A DNA stretch of 64,000 bases from an uncultured Anaerolineae bacterium. Lineage in GTDB: Bacteria > Chloroflexota > Anaerolineae > Promineifilales > Promineifilaceae. The translations under genes were made by a program, and so were the position numbers. The stretch lies in the NCBI GenBank assembly GCA_905479495.1, contig CAJQMR010000014.1, positions 1 through 64,000 on the forward strand, written 5' to 3'. The notes below the pieces were generated by a model. That model saw nothing but the letters and a program-made list of their open reading frames with translations. It was not told the DNA's origin and did not search any database. Numbering within the stretch: position 1 is the stretch's first letter; each line of letters begins with the position of its first letter. This document shows, piece after piece, positions 26,584 through 34,356 of this stretch.

Positions 26584-27493
26584 GGAAAAACGAGGTGGTA
26601 TGAATCTAATTGGCTGGTTGTTGATTGGTTTGTTGGTAGTGGGCGGGGGAACGGCCGTTTATTTTGGCAATCGTTGGGTGGGGCAAAGTGCTGACGCGCT
26701 GCTCTATCCCCGGCGCACGCAGCCCAGCCAAACCCCGGCTGATTTAGGCATGACCGCCGAAACTGTCCGCATTCCCGTGGATGGTATTGAGCTGGTGGCC
26801 TGGTTTATTCCGCCCACGGAAGCGGTCAACGGGGCGACCCTAATTTATGTGCATGGCTTTGGTGGCAATCGCGGGGCGCTGCTGGAGCAAGTAGCCGCCA
26901 TGCACCAGGTGGGGTATGGTGCCCTGGTGCTGGACATGCGCAATCACGGTGAAAGTGGCGATGCCATCACTACCTGGGGGCCAGCTGAAGCCAACGATGT
27001 CATAGCCGCCTATAACTATCTGCTTACCCGCTCAGAAGTTGATCCAAGCCGGATTGGTCTGGTGGGCAAGTCGATGGGTGGGGCAGCGGTGGCCCTGGCA
27101 GCGGCCCAGCTGCCTGATCTGGCCGTGCTGGTATTGGAAAGTACCTACAGCAGCTTTGAGGAAAATTTGCCAAACATTTTGCCTGGGATTGCCCGTGCTC
27201 CTGGTTTTTTGGCACCCTATGTGTTTAATCGCATGGACGCGTCCACCACAGAGCCACTCACTGACATTCTGGTTGCTGACACGGTGGCCAGGTTAAATAT
27301 GCCGCTGCTGGTTGTCCATGGTGAGCGGGACCAACTGGTCCCCACAGAGCAGGGACGGGCTATCTTTGCTGCCGCCAACGAGCCGAAGCAGCTTTACACG
27401 GTCCCTGGTGCGGGTCATCTAAATATTTTCACAGTTGATCCGGCTACATTCACAACGCAAATGCGCGCGTTTCTGGCGGAATATCTGCCATGA
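26570..27493 (+). CDS. Membrane-anchored alpha/beta hydrolase
   Basis: A 307-residue serine hydrolase with an N-terminal span (LIGWLLIGLLVVGGG) after a basic lead (NRRKEKRGG). The fold is shown by LIYVHGFGGNRG (oxyanion), GLVGKSMGGAAVAL (nucleophile elbow GxSxG), HGERDQLVP (acid) and GAGHLNIF (His). It overlaps the preceding peptidase gene by 14 bases, so the two are co-translated. The ATG at 26570 is used because it gives a positive-inside anchor; the ATG at 26600 has a better ribosome site (GAGGTGGT) and is possible. The activity (esterase, thioesterase or peptidase) is unknown. Confidence 0.88.
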   Translation: MNRRKEKRGGMNLIGWLLIGLLVVGGGTAVYFGNRWVGQSADALLYPRRTQPSQTPADLGMTAETVRIPVDGIELVAWFIPPTEAVNGATLIYVHGFGGNRGALLEQVAAMHQVGYGALVLDMRNHGESGDAITTWGPAEANDVIAAYNYLLTRSEVDPSRIGLVGKSMGGAAVALAAAQLPDLAVLVLESTYSSFEENLPNILPGIARAPGFLAPYVFNRMDASTTEPLTDILVADTVARLNMPLLVVHGERDQLVPTEQGRAIFAAANEPKQLYTVPGAGHLNIFTVDPATFTTQMRAFLAEYLP

Positions 27494-27525
27494 GTCTGTC
27501 TTGTGAACCGAACCATGAAGAAAAA

Positions 27526-27581
27526 AGGACGCAGATACGCCTGATCAGGGAGATCAAGCGTATCAGGGTAGTCTGCGTCCT
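27526..27581. repeat. Imperfect long hairpin of the GGACGCAGA type
   Basis: AGGACGCAGA (27526-27535) pairs with TCTGCGTCCT (27572-27581); an inner TACGC (27536-27540) pairs with GCGTA (27558-27562). A related hairpin with GGACGCAGAT lies at 59603-59665. It probably ends transcription after the hydrolase gene. Confidence 0.5.
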
Positions 27582-27610
27582 ATTCTTACAGGAAGGAGTG
27601 GGAAGGAACG

Positions 27611-28315
27611 ATGTCTTATAATCGATTGGGTACATTGGCGGCAGGATTGTTGGGGTTAGGGTGGCTGGTTGCGGTTGGCGTGAATTTGGGTGTCTGGTTC
27701 CCAATGATTCGGGAACTGCCGCCTGGCTTCTGGGATGATAGCGACCTCTTTCTGGCCTTTGTGCGAGACAATGCGGTGTCCTGGCAAATCTTCCATATTG
27801 GCGCAGCGGTTGGCTTGTGTGCGGCCGTTTTCCTCGTAGGGTTATTGGCAGAGTTGGGGGCGGGAGACGGCCGTACCCGCGCCTTCACTACGTTGGGTAC
27901 CGTTGGGGCTGTTTTTGGGTTGGTTGCCAGCCTGATTGACCAGCTAGGGACGCCTGTGGTGGCTCGTTTTGCCCAGGGCAATCCGATGTTTGTGGCCCAA
28001 ATCTGGGATTACGTGGAACCCATTCGGGATTCTGGCCTGAAAACGATTAGCTTTGCCTTTATGGGGCTGTGGCTCATCTGGTTGGCGGGCAAGCTCATCC
28101 TGGATTCCCGGCGTTTGGGCCAATTTACCCTGGCAACGGGCATTGCCCTCACGCTGCTGGCCATTATTGAGATGCTGGTGCCTCCGCCGTTGGCTTACAC
28201 CGTGGGCGAGACGGGCATTGGCGGATTGGCCGTGCTGCTGATTCCAATTTGGGGCTTTTGGCTGGCGCGCTGGTTTTGGCAGCGGGAGCTGGCAGATACG
28301 GGGATGGGTGAGTGA
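27611..28315 (+). CDS. Six-span membrane protein of unknown function
   Basis: A 234-residue protein with about six hydrophobic segments separated by short loops. AAGGAGTGGGAAGGAACG gives a strong ribosome site before the ATG at 27611. Its end overlaps the GTG start of the YdcF-like gene by eight bases, suggesting coupled translation and a shared envelope-related role. No family motif is recognised; it has the general size of DUF4386 proteins but lacks their conserved segments. Confidence 0.7.
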   Translation: MSYNRLGTLAAGLLGLGWLVAVGVNLGVWFPMIRELPPGFWDDSDLFLAFVRDNAVSWQIFHIGAAVGLCAAVFLVGLLAELGAGDGRTRAFTTLGTVGAVFGLVASLIDQLGTPVVARFAQGNPMFVAQIWDYVEPIRDSGLKTISFAFMGLWLIWLAGKLILDSRRLGQFTLATGIALTLLAIIEMLVPPPLAYTVGETGIGGLAVLLIPIWGFWLARWFWQRELADTGMGE

Positions 28316-28937
28316 GTCATTGGGTAATTTGATAGGGTTTTGGCAAACGGCCGTTCGCCTATTAGCACGACTGGTTACGGGTCTCATGGCCCTGGCTATT
28401 TTGCTGGGTTGGTATGCGGCCACCACCGTCTTTTTGTTTTCGTTAAAAGATGAAACGCGTCCGGCCGATGCCGCGATTGTGCTGGGTGCGGCCGTGGTGC
28501 GAGATCGGCCGTCGGCCGTTTTTCGGGAGCGGATCAATCACGCCATCCAACTTTACCAAACGGGGATGGTCAACCGGCTCATTTTTACAGGTGGTGTCGG
28601 CAATCGTGACGAATTGGCTGAGGCTGAAGTGGGGCGCAATTATGCGATTGCTCGCGGCGTCGATCCGGCTGATATTTTGTTGGAAGTGACCTCGACCTCA
28701 ACCTACGAAAATCTAGGCAATGCGCAGATGGTTGCCCAGCAAAATGAGTTGGAGACATTTCTTATCGTCAGTACACCGAACCACATGCGGCGGGCACTGG
28801 CCATTGCTGACGATTTGCATATGGAAGCATATAGTTCACCCACTCGCTCCATCCGCTGGATTAACAATGTCACTCGCACTTATTCCTACCTGCGGGAAGT
28901 GGTGGCGTATTCGGTTTATTTGTTGAATTTAAGTTAG
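28308..28937 (+). CDS. YdcF/SanA-like DUF218 envelope protein
   Basis: A 209-residue protein with one N-terminal span (LLARLVTGLMALAILLGWY) and a DUF218 domain: DAAIVLGAAVVRDRPS, then LIFTGGVGNRDELAEAEVGR, the STSTYENLGNAQ motif and FLIVSTPNHMRRAL. Family members (ElyC, SanA, YdcF) act at the cell envelope and affect resistance to vancomycin or peptidoglycan synthesis. The start is a GTG at 28308 overlapping the previous gene's end. The role here is inferred from the family only. Confidence 0.88.
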   Translation: MSESLGNLIGFWQTAVRLLARLVTGLMALAILLGWYAATTVFLFSLKDETRPADAAIVLGAAVVRDRPSAVFRERINHAIQLYQTGMVNRLIFTGGVGNRDELAEAEVGRNYAIARGVDPADILLEVTSTSTYENLGNAQMVAQQNELETFLIVSTPNHMRRALAIADDLHMEAYSSPTRSIRWINNVTRTYSYLREVVAYSVYLLNLS

Positions 28938-29015
28938 TTGTGGGTGGTTAGTGGTTGGTGGTTGGTCAAATCGCCAGCCATTAACAGCCAGCAACTGTTA
29001 GCCAAGGAAAGAAAA

Positions 29016-30173
29016 ATGAATCTCGATTGGGATGTGTTGTTGCAAGATTGTGTTGATTTTACCCAGCGGTTGATTCAGACGCCGAGTATGCCGTTTGAGG
29101 AGGCACAGTTGGCGGAGCTGATTGCCGCTGAATTGCAGAAGCTGAATTTTGACCAGGTGTGGATCGATGAGATTGGGAATGTAAACGGCCGTATCCGGGG
29201 CACGGATCCATCTCTAGGCACACTGGTTTTGAATACACATCTCGATCATGTTGATCCGGGTGATCCGAGCCTGTGGTCTGTGCCCCCATACAGCGGAACC
29301 ATTGTGGCTGATCGCATCGTGGGCCGAGGTGCCTGCGACATCAAAGGGCCGCTGGCTGTGCAGGTGTACAGCGTGGCGGCGCTGCTGCGCGCGGGCCTGC
29401 GTCCTCGGCGGGATATCGTTTTTAGCGGCGTAGTGCAGGAAGAAATTGGCGGCGCAGGGGCTAAACATTGGGTTGAAAACCTGGATTATCCGGTGGATTT
29501 GGTGGTTTTGGGCGAGCCGTCGGACAACAAAATCGCCCTGGGTCATCGTGGCATTGCCCAAATGTGGGTGCAGTTTAACGGCCGTTCCGCCCATGCCAGC
29601 GTCCCGGAAAAAGCCGTGAATCCAAACTACGCGCTGGCCCAATTTATTCAAGATGTGCAGGCAGCCAAGGGTGAGCTCTCAGCCCATGAGCTGCTGGGGC
29701 CGACAACCATTTCGCCAACCATCATTGAAGTGGATACCAAAAGCACCAATGTCACCCCGGCCTGGGCGCGCGTCTGTCTCGACTTCCGCACGGCCAGTGA
29801 GAGCCTCAGCAGCTTGCGCGATTTTGTAAAGCGTCTGGTAGGTGACCAGGCTGTTTTGTTGGAAGATGCGATGTGCACCCCACCCACAATCTTTCCCGAT
29901 AGCGACGAGACAATCTACGGCTTCTACACGCCGCCCACCGACGAAACAGTGCAGCGGGCGCAATCACTTATCAGTGCGGGCATGGGGCGCGAGGCCGAGT
30001 TGAGCAGCTACCAGTTTGCTACAGACGGCCGTCATTTTGTGCCGTATGGCCTGACAATGATCGGCTACGCTGCCAGTGAAGAAGGCCAGGCGCACGTGGT
30101 AGATGAATTCATCTCCATCCCCAAAATGATGGAAAGCCTGCGGGGCCACGTTAAGTTGTTAGAAAATTACTGA
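29016..30173 (+). CDS. M20-family peptidase/deacylase (ArgE/YgeY-like)
   Basis: A 385-residue di-zinc hydrolase. Motifs in order: LNTHLDHVDPGD (zinc His, Asp), GRGACDIKGPL, SGVVQEEIGGAGA (catalytic Glu pair), RSAHASVPEKAVNP (dimerisation domain His) and TDGRHFVPYGL near the end with EEGQAHVVDEFI. It differs in these motifs from the M20 protein at 25330 and resembles the YgeY group of putative selenium-metabolism hydrolases and ArgE. AAGGAAAG upstream fixes the start at 29016; the frame is open from 28938. The substrate is unknown. Confidence 0.88.
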   Translation: MNLDWDVLLQDCVDFTQRLIQTPSMPFEEAQLAELIAAELQKLNFDQVWIDEIGNVNGRIRGTDPSLGTLVLNTHLDHVDPGDPSLWSVPPYSGTIVADRIVGRGACDIKGPLAVQVYSVAALLRAGLRPRRDIVFSGVVQEEIGGAGAKHWVENLDYPVDLVVLGEPSDNKIALGHRGIAQMWVQFNGRSAHASVPEKAVNPNYALAQFIQDVQAAKGELSAHELLGPTTISPTIIEVDTKSTNVTPAWARVCLDFRTASESLSSLRDFVKRLVGDQAVLLEDAMCTPPTIFPDSDETIYGFYTPPTDETVQRAQSLISAGMGREAELSSYQFATDGRHFVPYGLTMIGYAASEEGQAHVVDEFISIPKMMESLRGHVKLLENY

Positions 30174-30194
30174 TTGATTTTGCAGAAGGGCAAA

Positions 30195-30635
30195 ATGAAT
30201 TGGAAAGAACGATTTCGGCCAAGGAATGTGACAGAAGCTGGATGTTTAGTATTTTTAGCGGCAATTCCATTTTTGGGAGTTGCAATTTTTCTGGGTGTGC
30301 TTGATTACATTCCATACATTGCAATGGGTTCGTGGTTGATTTTTTATGCCATGAGGTTTGGCTTTCAGGCACATACAGCTTATGAGGTTCCCAAAAGAAC
30401 AGCGGTCATAATTTCGGGAATACTTGTTTTGGCTTATTTCCTGCTCTGGCTTGGTATTTTAGTGGCTCTTGCCTTTGGCTTTTCAGATTTCATAAATCAG
30501 GTAAATAATTGGCTTTTCTTTATATTTGGGATTGCGTTAGCTATTGGTATGTATATTCATTTGATCCGCTTCAAGCAAACTGTGTATGAAAAATGGTTCG
30601 GGTGGCAGCCCAAAGATGCGGATGGCCAAAGATAG
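30195..30635 (+). CDS. Four-span membrane protein of unknown function
   Basis: A 146-residue protein with four hydrophobic stretches and a charged N-terminus (MNWKERFRPRNVTEAG). The start at 30195 follows AGAAGGGC and lies 21 bases after the M20 gene's stop, so the two are probably co-transcribed. The AT-rich codon choice differs from its neighbours and no ACGGCCGT occurs in it. No family was recognised. Confidence 0.6.
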   Translation: MNWKERFRPRNVTEAGCLVFLAAIPFLGVAIFLGVLDYIPYIAMGSWLIFYAMRFGFQAHTAYEVPKRTAVIISGILVLAYFLLWLGILVALAFGFSDFINQVNNWLFFIFGIALAIGMYIHLIRFKQTVYEKWFGWQPKDADGQR

Positions 30636-30748
30636 CAAGCAAAGAAGTCTATTTTCGGCGCGGATGAGTGGTCGTATCAATTGGGGAGATAGTGGGGGAT
30701 GGGGCGTTGATGAGTGGGCGGTGGCGGTAAACGGCCGTCTGCAAGAGG

Positions 30749-30788
30749 GTAATTGAGTAATTGGGTAATTACCCAATTACTCAATTAC
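30749..30788. terminator. Perfect 40-bp palindrome at the end of the feo operon
   Basis: GTAATTGAGTAATTGGGT (30749-30766), a central AATT, and its exact complement (30771-30788) form a 40-base perfect palindrome. It lies five bases beyond the stop of the FeoB membrane gene and also downstream of the gene at 30195, so it can serve as a bidirectional terminator. No U-tract adjoins it. Confidence 0.6.
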
Positions 30789-30792
30789 GTTT

Positions 30793-32226
30793 CTAGCCAG
30801 CAAGCAAGCGCCAAATTTGGGCTACAAAAAAGGTCACAATAAAGCCCATCGCCAGCGGCAGCAGGACAGAAACTGCCGTCCATTTTTTGCTGCCTGTTTC
30901 CCGGTAAATGGTGTAAATCGTCGTGCTGCAAGGATTATGCAGCAGGGAGAAGAGCATGAGGTTTACGGCCGTTAACAGCGTCCAGCCACCGGCATGAAAC
31001 AACGCCAGCGTATCGGCTTGCGATTGCAGCTCAAACATGACGCCTGCGCCCGCACCGCCGCCAACGCCGGTAACCAAAACCGTCAGCATCAAAATGGTGG
31101 GAATGACAATTTCGTTGGCTGGAATGGCCACGATGTAGGCCACCAGGATAATGCCGTTTAACCCAATGAGAATGCCCAGCGGGTTGAGGAAATTAATTAG
31201 ATACTCGGCAATGCTGGTGCCACCAATGGTGATGTTGGCGCTGAGCCAGATGACTGCGCCAGCAGGCAAAGCAAATACCACGGCGCGCCACAGTACAATC
31301 AGTGTGCGGTCAATCACCGACGTGTAAATGGTTTGCCAGACGCGTGGCGGCCGGTAGGGAGGCAGTTCCAGGCTAAACGTAGAGACTTCGCCTTTCAGCA
31401 TCGTGCGGGACAATCCCCAGGAAACGACAAAACTGAGCAGCACCCCCAGCAGAGCAATCCCCACCACCGACAAGGCTGAAATGAGGCCGCCCAGATAGGC
31501 AGGCACCAGCCCCCCCATAAAGATAGAGGCGATAAGAATTTGCGTGGGCCAACGGCCGTTGCACAGCGCAAAATTGTTCGTAATGATGGCAATAATCCGT
31601 TCGCGCGGGCTGTCGATGATGCGTGTTGCTACCACCCCCGCCGCGTTACAGCCAAAGCCCATCATCATGCTTAGTGCTTGCTTGCCATGTGCCCCAGACT
31701 TGCGAAAAATGTTATCCAGGTTAAATGCCACGCGGGGCAGATAGCCAAAATCTTCCAGCAGGGTAAACAGCGGGAAAAAGATGGCCATTGGCGGCAGCAT
31801 CACGCTGACCACCCAGGCGGTAGCCAGATACATGCCATCTATGAGCAATCCGCTAATCCACCAGGGTAGGCTGAGCCAGTTGGCTCCCTGGTGGAGCAAG
31901 GGAACAGCTTTATCGATGAGTAGTGAGGACAACATTGCGGAGGGTACGTTCGCCCCGCTGATCGTCAGCCAGAAAACAACTGTAAACAGCAGAAGCATCA
32001 TGGGGAAGCCCCAGATGCGGCTGGTCACAATCCTGTCGATGGTGCGGTCCAGGTCGAAGCGCGGCTTTTCGTCCGGCCGGGTCACCGCCCGGTCAGCCAG
32101 ATGCGTCGCTTCGGTGTAGATGCCTTCCATAAGCTGTTCATGGAATTCTGGGCCGATTTCCCAACGCAGGGATTCGGCCGTTTGCAAAATGTCATTTGGA
32201 TTGGCTGTTGATGATAGGGTTGTCAT
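30793..32226 (-). CDS. feoB: FeoB membrane (permease) part, separate gene
   Basis: A 477-residue membrane protein holding the two Gate/nucleoside-recognition domains and the FeoB C-terminal region, without a GTPase domain. Recognisable segments are [36 protein letters not shown] (first gate), [11 protein letters not shown] and [13 protein letters not shown]. Its ATG overlaps the stop of the GTPase gene as ATGA, and GGAGGTG stands upstream, so the split is a designed gene boundary and not a frameshift. With the GTPase partner it should import Fe(II) across the inner membrane. It is the last gene of the operon. Confidence 0.92.
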   Translation of the reverse strand: MTTLSSTANPNDILQTAESLRWEIGPEFHEQLMEGIYTEATHLADRAVTRPDEKPRFDLDRTIDRIVTSRIWGFPMMLLLFTVVFWLTISGANVPSAMLSSLLIDKAVPLLHQGANWLSLPWWISGLLIDGMYLATAWVVSVMLPPMAIFFPLFTLLEDFGYLPRVAFNLDNIFRKSGAHGKQALSMMMGFGCNAAGVVATRIIDSPRERIIAIITNNFALCNGRWPTQILIASIFMGGLVPAYLGGLISALSVVGIALLGVLLSFVVSWGLSRTMLKGEVSTFSLELPPYRPPRVWQTIYTSVIDRTLIVLWRAVVFALPAGAVIWLSANITIGGTSIAEYLINFLNPLGILIGLNGIILVAYIVAIPANEIVIPTILMLTVLVTGVGGGAGAGVMFELQSQADTLALFHAGGWTLLTAVNLMLFSLLHNPCSTTIYTIYRETGSKKWTAVSVLLPLAMGFIVTFFVAQIWRLLAG

Positions 32227-33086
32227 GACAGCACCTCCAAGGGGATGGCCTGATTGGCCGTTGCCGTTGGTGAATTCAAACTGACAATTTCTGGGCGCGT
32301 GAGGTCCCCTAGTTCGCCCTGGCGTACGGCCTGCATGAGTCGTTCATCGCCGTCCAATAGCCTTAAAGCCACCCAGCGGGCATTGGGCAAGCCGGGAAAA
32401 GCTGCCTCAATTTGTGGTACCAAGGTGGCTAGCGCCTGCTTAATGGCCTGAGATTCTGTTTTGATGCGATAGGGTTTGCAGATGATTTGGCCGGTGGCGA
32501 CGTCGTGAATGGCGGCCAGGAGATCTTGTAACCCTTCGCCTTGCCGTGCGGCCGTGGGCACTACAGGCACGCCCAAATCACGAGCCAGTCGCCGCTCATC
32601 AACCGTGAGTTTGTGGCGTCGGGCCTCGTCAATCAGGTTCAAGCACACCACGGCGCGGTCCGTAATTTCTAGCACTTGCAGCACCAAATTTAAGTTGCGC
32701 TCCAGTCGGGTAGCGTCTACGACAATCACGGTCACATCTGGCTGACCGAACAGAATGAAGTCGCGGGCCACTTCCTCGTCCAGGCTGGTGGAAAGCAGCG
32801 AATAGGTGCCGGGCAGGTCAACCATTTTATACTGCTTGTCGCCGTAGCTGAAGCCGCCTTCGGCGCGGGTAACGGTTTTGCCCGGCCAGTTGCCGGTGTG
32901 CTGCCGCAGCCCGGTGAGGGCGTTAAAAACGGTGCTTTTGCCGGTGTTGGGATTGCCTGCCAGGGCAATGACAAAATCTGAATTTTCCATGTTTACGCCC
33001 AGCTTGCGCAAGTTGCCTGCATTGTGCATGGGGCAACCTTCGCAGCCTGAGGCGGTGGGTTGAGGTGTTTTTAGTTTTGTTTCCAT
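32223..33086 (-). CDS. feoB: FeoB G-protein part, separate gene
   Basis: A 287-residue GTPase corresponding to the soluble N-terminal half of FeoB. Visible motifs: [14 protein letters not shown] (G1), [10 protein letters not shown] (G3), CLNLIDEAR (G4, NxxD), plus a helical part behind it that acts as the guanine-dissociation-inhibitor region. The first 35 residues carry a CEGCPMH motif that could bind metal. The start at 33086 is set by AGGAAAC; an extended frame to 33137 crosses a hairpin and is unlikely. It regulates opening of the FeoB membrane part encoded next, which overlaps it by four bases. Confidence 0.93.
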   Translation of the reverse strand: METKLKTPQPTASGCEGCPMHNAGNLRKLGVNMENSDFVIALAGNPNTGKSTVFNALTGLRQHTGNWPGKTVTRAEGGFSYGDKQYKMVDLPGTYSLLSTSLDEEVARDFILFGQPDVTVIVVDATRLERNLNLVLQVLEITDRAVVCLNLIDEARRHKLTVDERRLARDLGVPVVPTAARQGEGLQDLLAAIHDVATGQIICKPYRIKTESQAIKQALATLVPQIEAAFPGLPNARWVALRLLDGDERLMQAVRQGELGDLTRPEIVSLNSPTATANQAIPLEVLS

Positions 33087-33098
33087 AGTGTTTCCTAG

Positions 33099-33131
33099 AG
33101 GTGCGACGCACTTCAAAAGTGCGTCGCACCT
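33099..33131. repeat. Perfect 14-bp hairpin inside the feo operon
   Basis: AGGTGCGACGCACT (33099-33112) pairs perfectly with 33118-33131 over a five-base loop (TCAAA). It lies between the DtxR-FeoA gene and the FeoB GTPase gene, just upstream of the latter's ribosome site. It has no U-tract, so it could be an attenuator, a processing site or a dispersed intergenic element. Confidence 0.65.
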
Positions 33132-33137
33132 GTGCAA

Positions 33138-34175
33138 CTAAGCTTGCTTTACATAAATATAATTTGCTTGATTAGGTCGCAGGGCAATGATGGCGTCGCG
33201 TATACGATAGGCGGTGGGTTCACCACTGGGGCTGCGCATTTCGGCGGTTACGGCCGTTCCTGGCAATATCCCCAAATCCATAAAGCGGCGTCGTTCTGCC
33301 CCGCGACAGTTGGCGGAGATACGAATCACTTCGGCCGTTTTGCCCAGGGGCAGTTCAGAGAGCCGGGTGCCCTGAGGTTGGTCTGCAACGGCCGTTTCTT
33401 TTCCATCTGCTACCGGCAAAGGCACCACCGAAATGTTGCGGGCGACGATTGGGGCGAGCACATGTTCATTCCCATTGGCCCAAAAGCGAATGCGGGTGCT
33501 GTTGCTTTCGATGAGACGCACTATTTGACCTGGATGCAGCCCTTCGGCTGCAAGCTGCGCATAAACCGCTTCCGGTTCATCTTCCAGGTGCACAATGCGG
33601 GCTGGCATATTGACAGACAGCTGGTTTAGCGGTTGCCCCCCGTGGTAAACGTAGTTGCCATCTGCACTGGGAATCGGATCTCCGTGCGGATCATGGGTAG
33701 GGTGGCCCAGGCGTGCCGCCAGCGCATTGGCTGCTTCTGGGGTTAGCTGGTGCTCCTGCCGCTCTGCCTGACTGTGCCATTCTGCTTCATCGAAGCCGGT
33801 TTTTTCTGCCAGATATCGTTCCCACAGCCGATGTGCCCGAATGATGTGCAGGGCAGCTTCCATGCCATCGGTTGTCAGGTCGATGTCGTCGCCTTGCAGA
33901 CGCAACAGTTGGCTTGCCTGCATGTGGACGACCAGCTCGGTGGCATCATTTGTGCTGATATTAAGCGCACCGGCGATGCTTTCGACAGTCGGGTGGCGGC
34001 CTTTTTGCTGTAATTTGTAAATATGTTTGAGGGCATCTTCTTGCCTGGCCCGATCCGTCATTTGGCGGGCCTGCTGCCAGCGGGAAAAGAGACCTTTTTC
34101 TGGCCAGAGGATAACGGCCGTTATCCCCAAAACCCCTATCCCAATTAAAAGTAGAATTGCTGGATTGCTTATCAT
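33138..34175 (-). CDS. DtxR-family metal regulator fused to FeoA domains, membrane-anchored
   Basis: A 345-residue fusion. Residues 5-25 are a membrane span (ILLLIGIGVLGITAVIL). About 45-100 is a winged-helix HTH (HPTVESIAGALNISTNDATE). About 105-180 is the DtxR dimerisation/metal domain (AHRLWERYLAEKTGFDEAEWH, GHPTHDPHGDPIP). About 185-255 and 265-345 are two SH3-like FeoA domains (LSVNMPARIVHL; LSELPLGKTAEVIRI). In known systems DtxR-type proteins repress iron-uptake genes with Fe(II) or Mn(II) and FeoA supports FeoB. Carrying both and a membrane anchor is unusual. It is the first gene of the feo operon, behind a good promoter. Confidence 0.85.
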   Translation of the reverse strand: MISNPAILLLIGIGVLGITAVILWPEKGLFSRWQQARQMTDRARQEDALKHIYKLQQKGRHPTVESIAGALNISTNDATELVVHMQASQLLRLQGDDIDLTTDGMEAALHIIRAHRLWERYLAEKTGFDEAEWHSQAERQEHQLTPEAANALAARLGHPTHDPHGDPIPSADGNYVYHGGQPLNQLSVNMPARIVHLEDEPEAVYAQLAAEGLHPGQIVRLIESNSTRIRFWANGNEHVLAPIVARNISVVPLPVADGKETAVADQPQGTRLSELPLGKTAEVIRISANCRGAERRRFMDLGILPGTAVTAEMRSPSGEPTAYRIRDAIIALRPNQANYIYVKQA

Positions 34176-34224
34176 GTGTCACTCGATATTTTGATACATC
34201 TAAAAATTATTTTCACTACATCGT

Positions 34225-34252
34225 ATTTTATGCAAAATGTGGCTCATGTCAA
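34225..34252 (-). promoter_or_regulatory. Sigma-70-type promoter of the feo operon
   Basis: Read on the minus strand, TTGACA (34252-34247) is followed by a 16-base spacer and TAAAAT (34230-34225). Transcription would start near 34218, about 43 bases before the DtxR-FeoA start at 34175. The leader contains AT-rich near-palindromic words (AAAATAATTTT) that could be an operator. Confidence 0.75.
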
Positions 34253-34260
34253 GTAAAAAT

Positions 34261-34298
34261 AAGAAGCAGCATCCATTTGTTTCAGGATGCTGCTTCTT
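34261..34298 (-). terminator. Terminator of the P-type ATPase gene
   Basis: AAGAAGCAGCATCC (34261-34274) pairs perfectly with 34285-34298 over ten bases. On the minus strand a T-rich stretch (ATTTTTA) follows. It stands between the end of the ATPase gene (34357) and the feo promoter, insulating the two. Confidence 0.8.
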
Positions 34299-34356
34299 CA
34301 ACTATTTTCTGAGGGGCGCTGGGCATCCTCAAATGCCTGGCTCTGCCATATATGTG

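Noticed and set aside
32223-32226. Frameshift splitting feoB
   Set aside because: The overlap ATGA, a GGAGGTG ribosome site and intact ends on both sides show a real gene boundary.
33100-33130. FeoB GTPase starting at 33137
   Set aside because: The extra 17 codons cross a perfect hairpin and lack family similarity; 33086 has a ribosome site.
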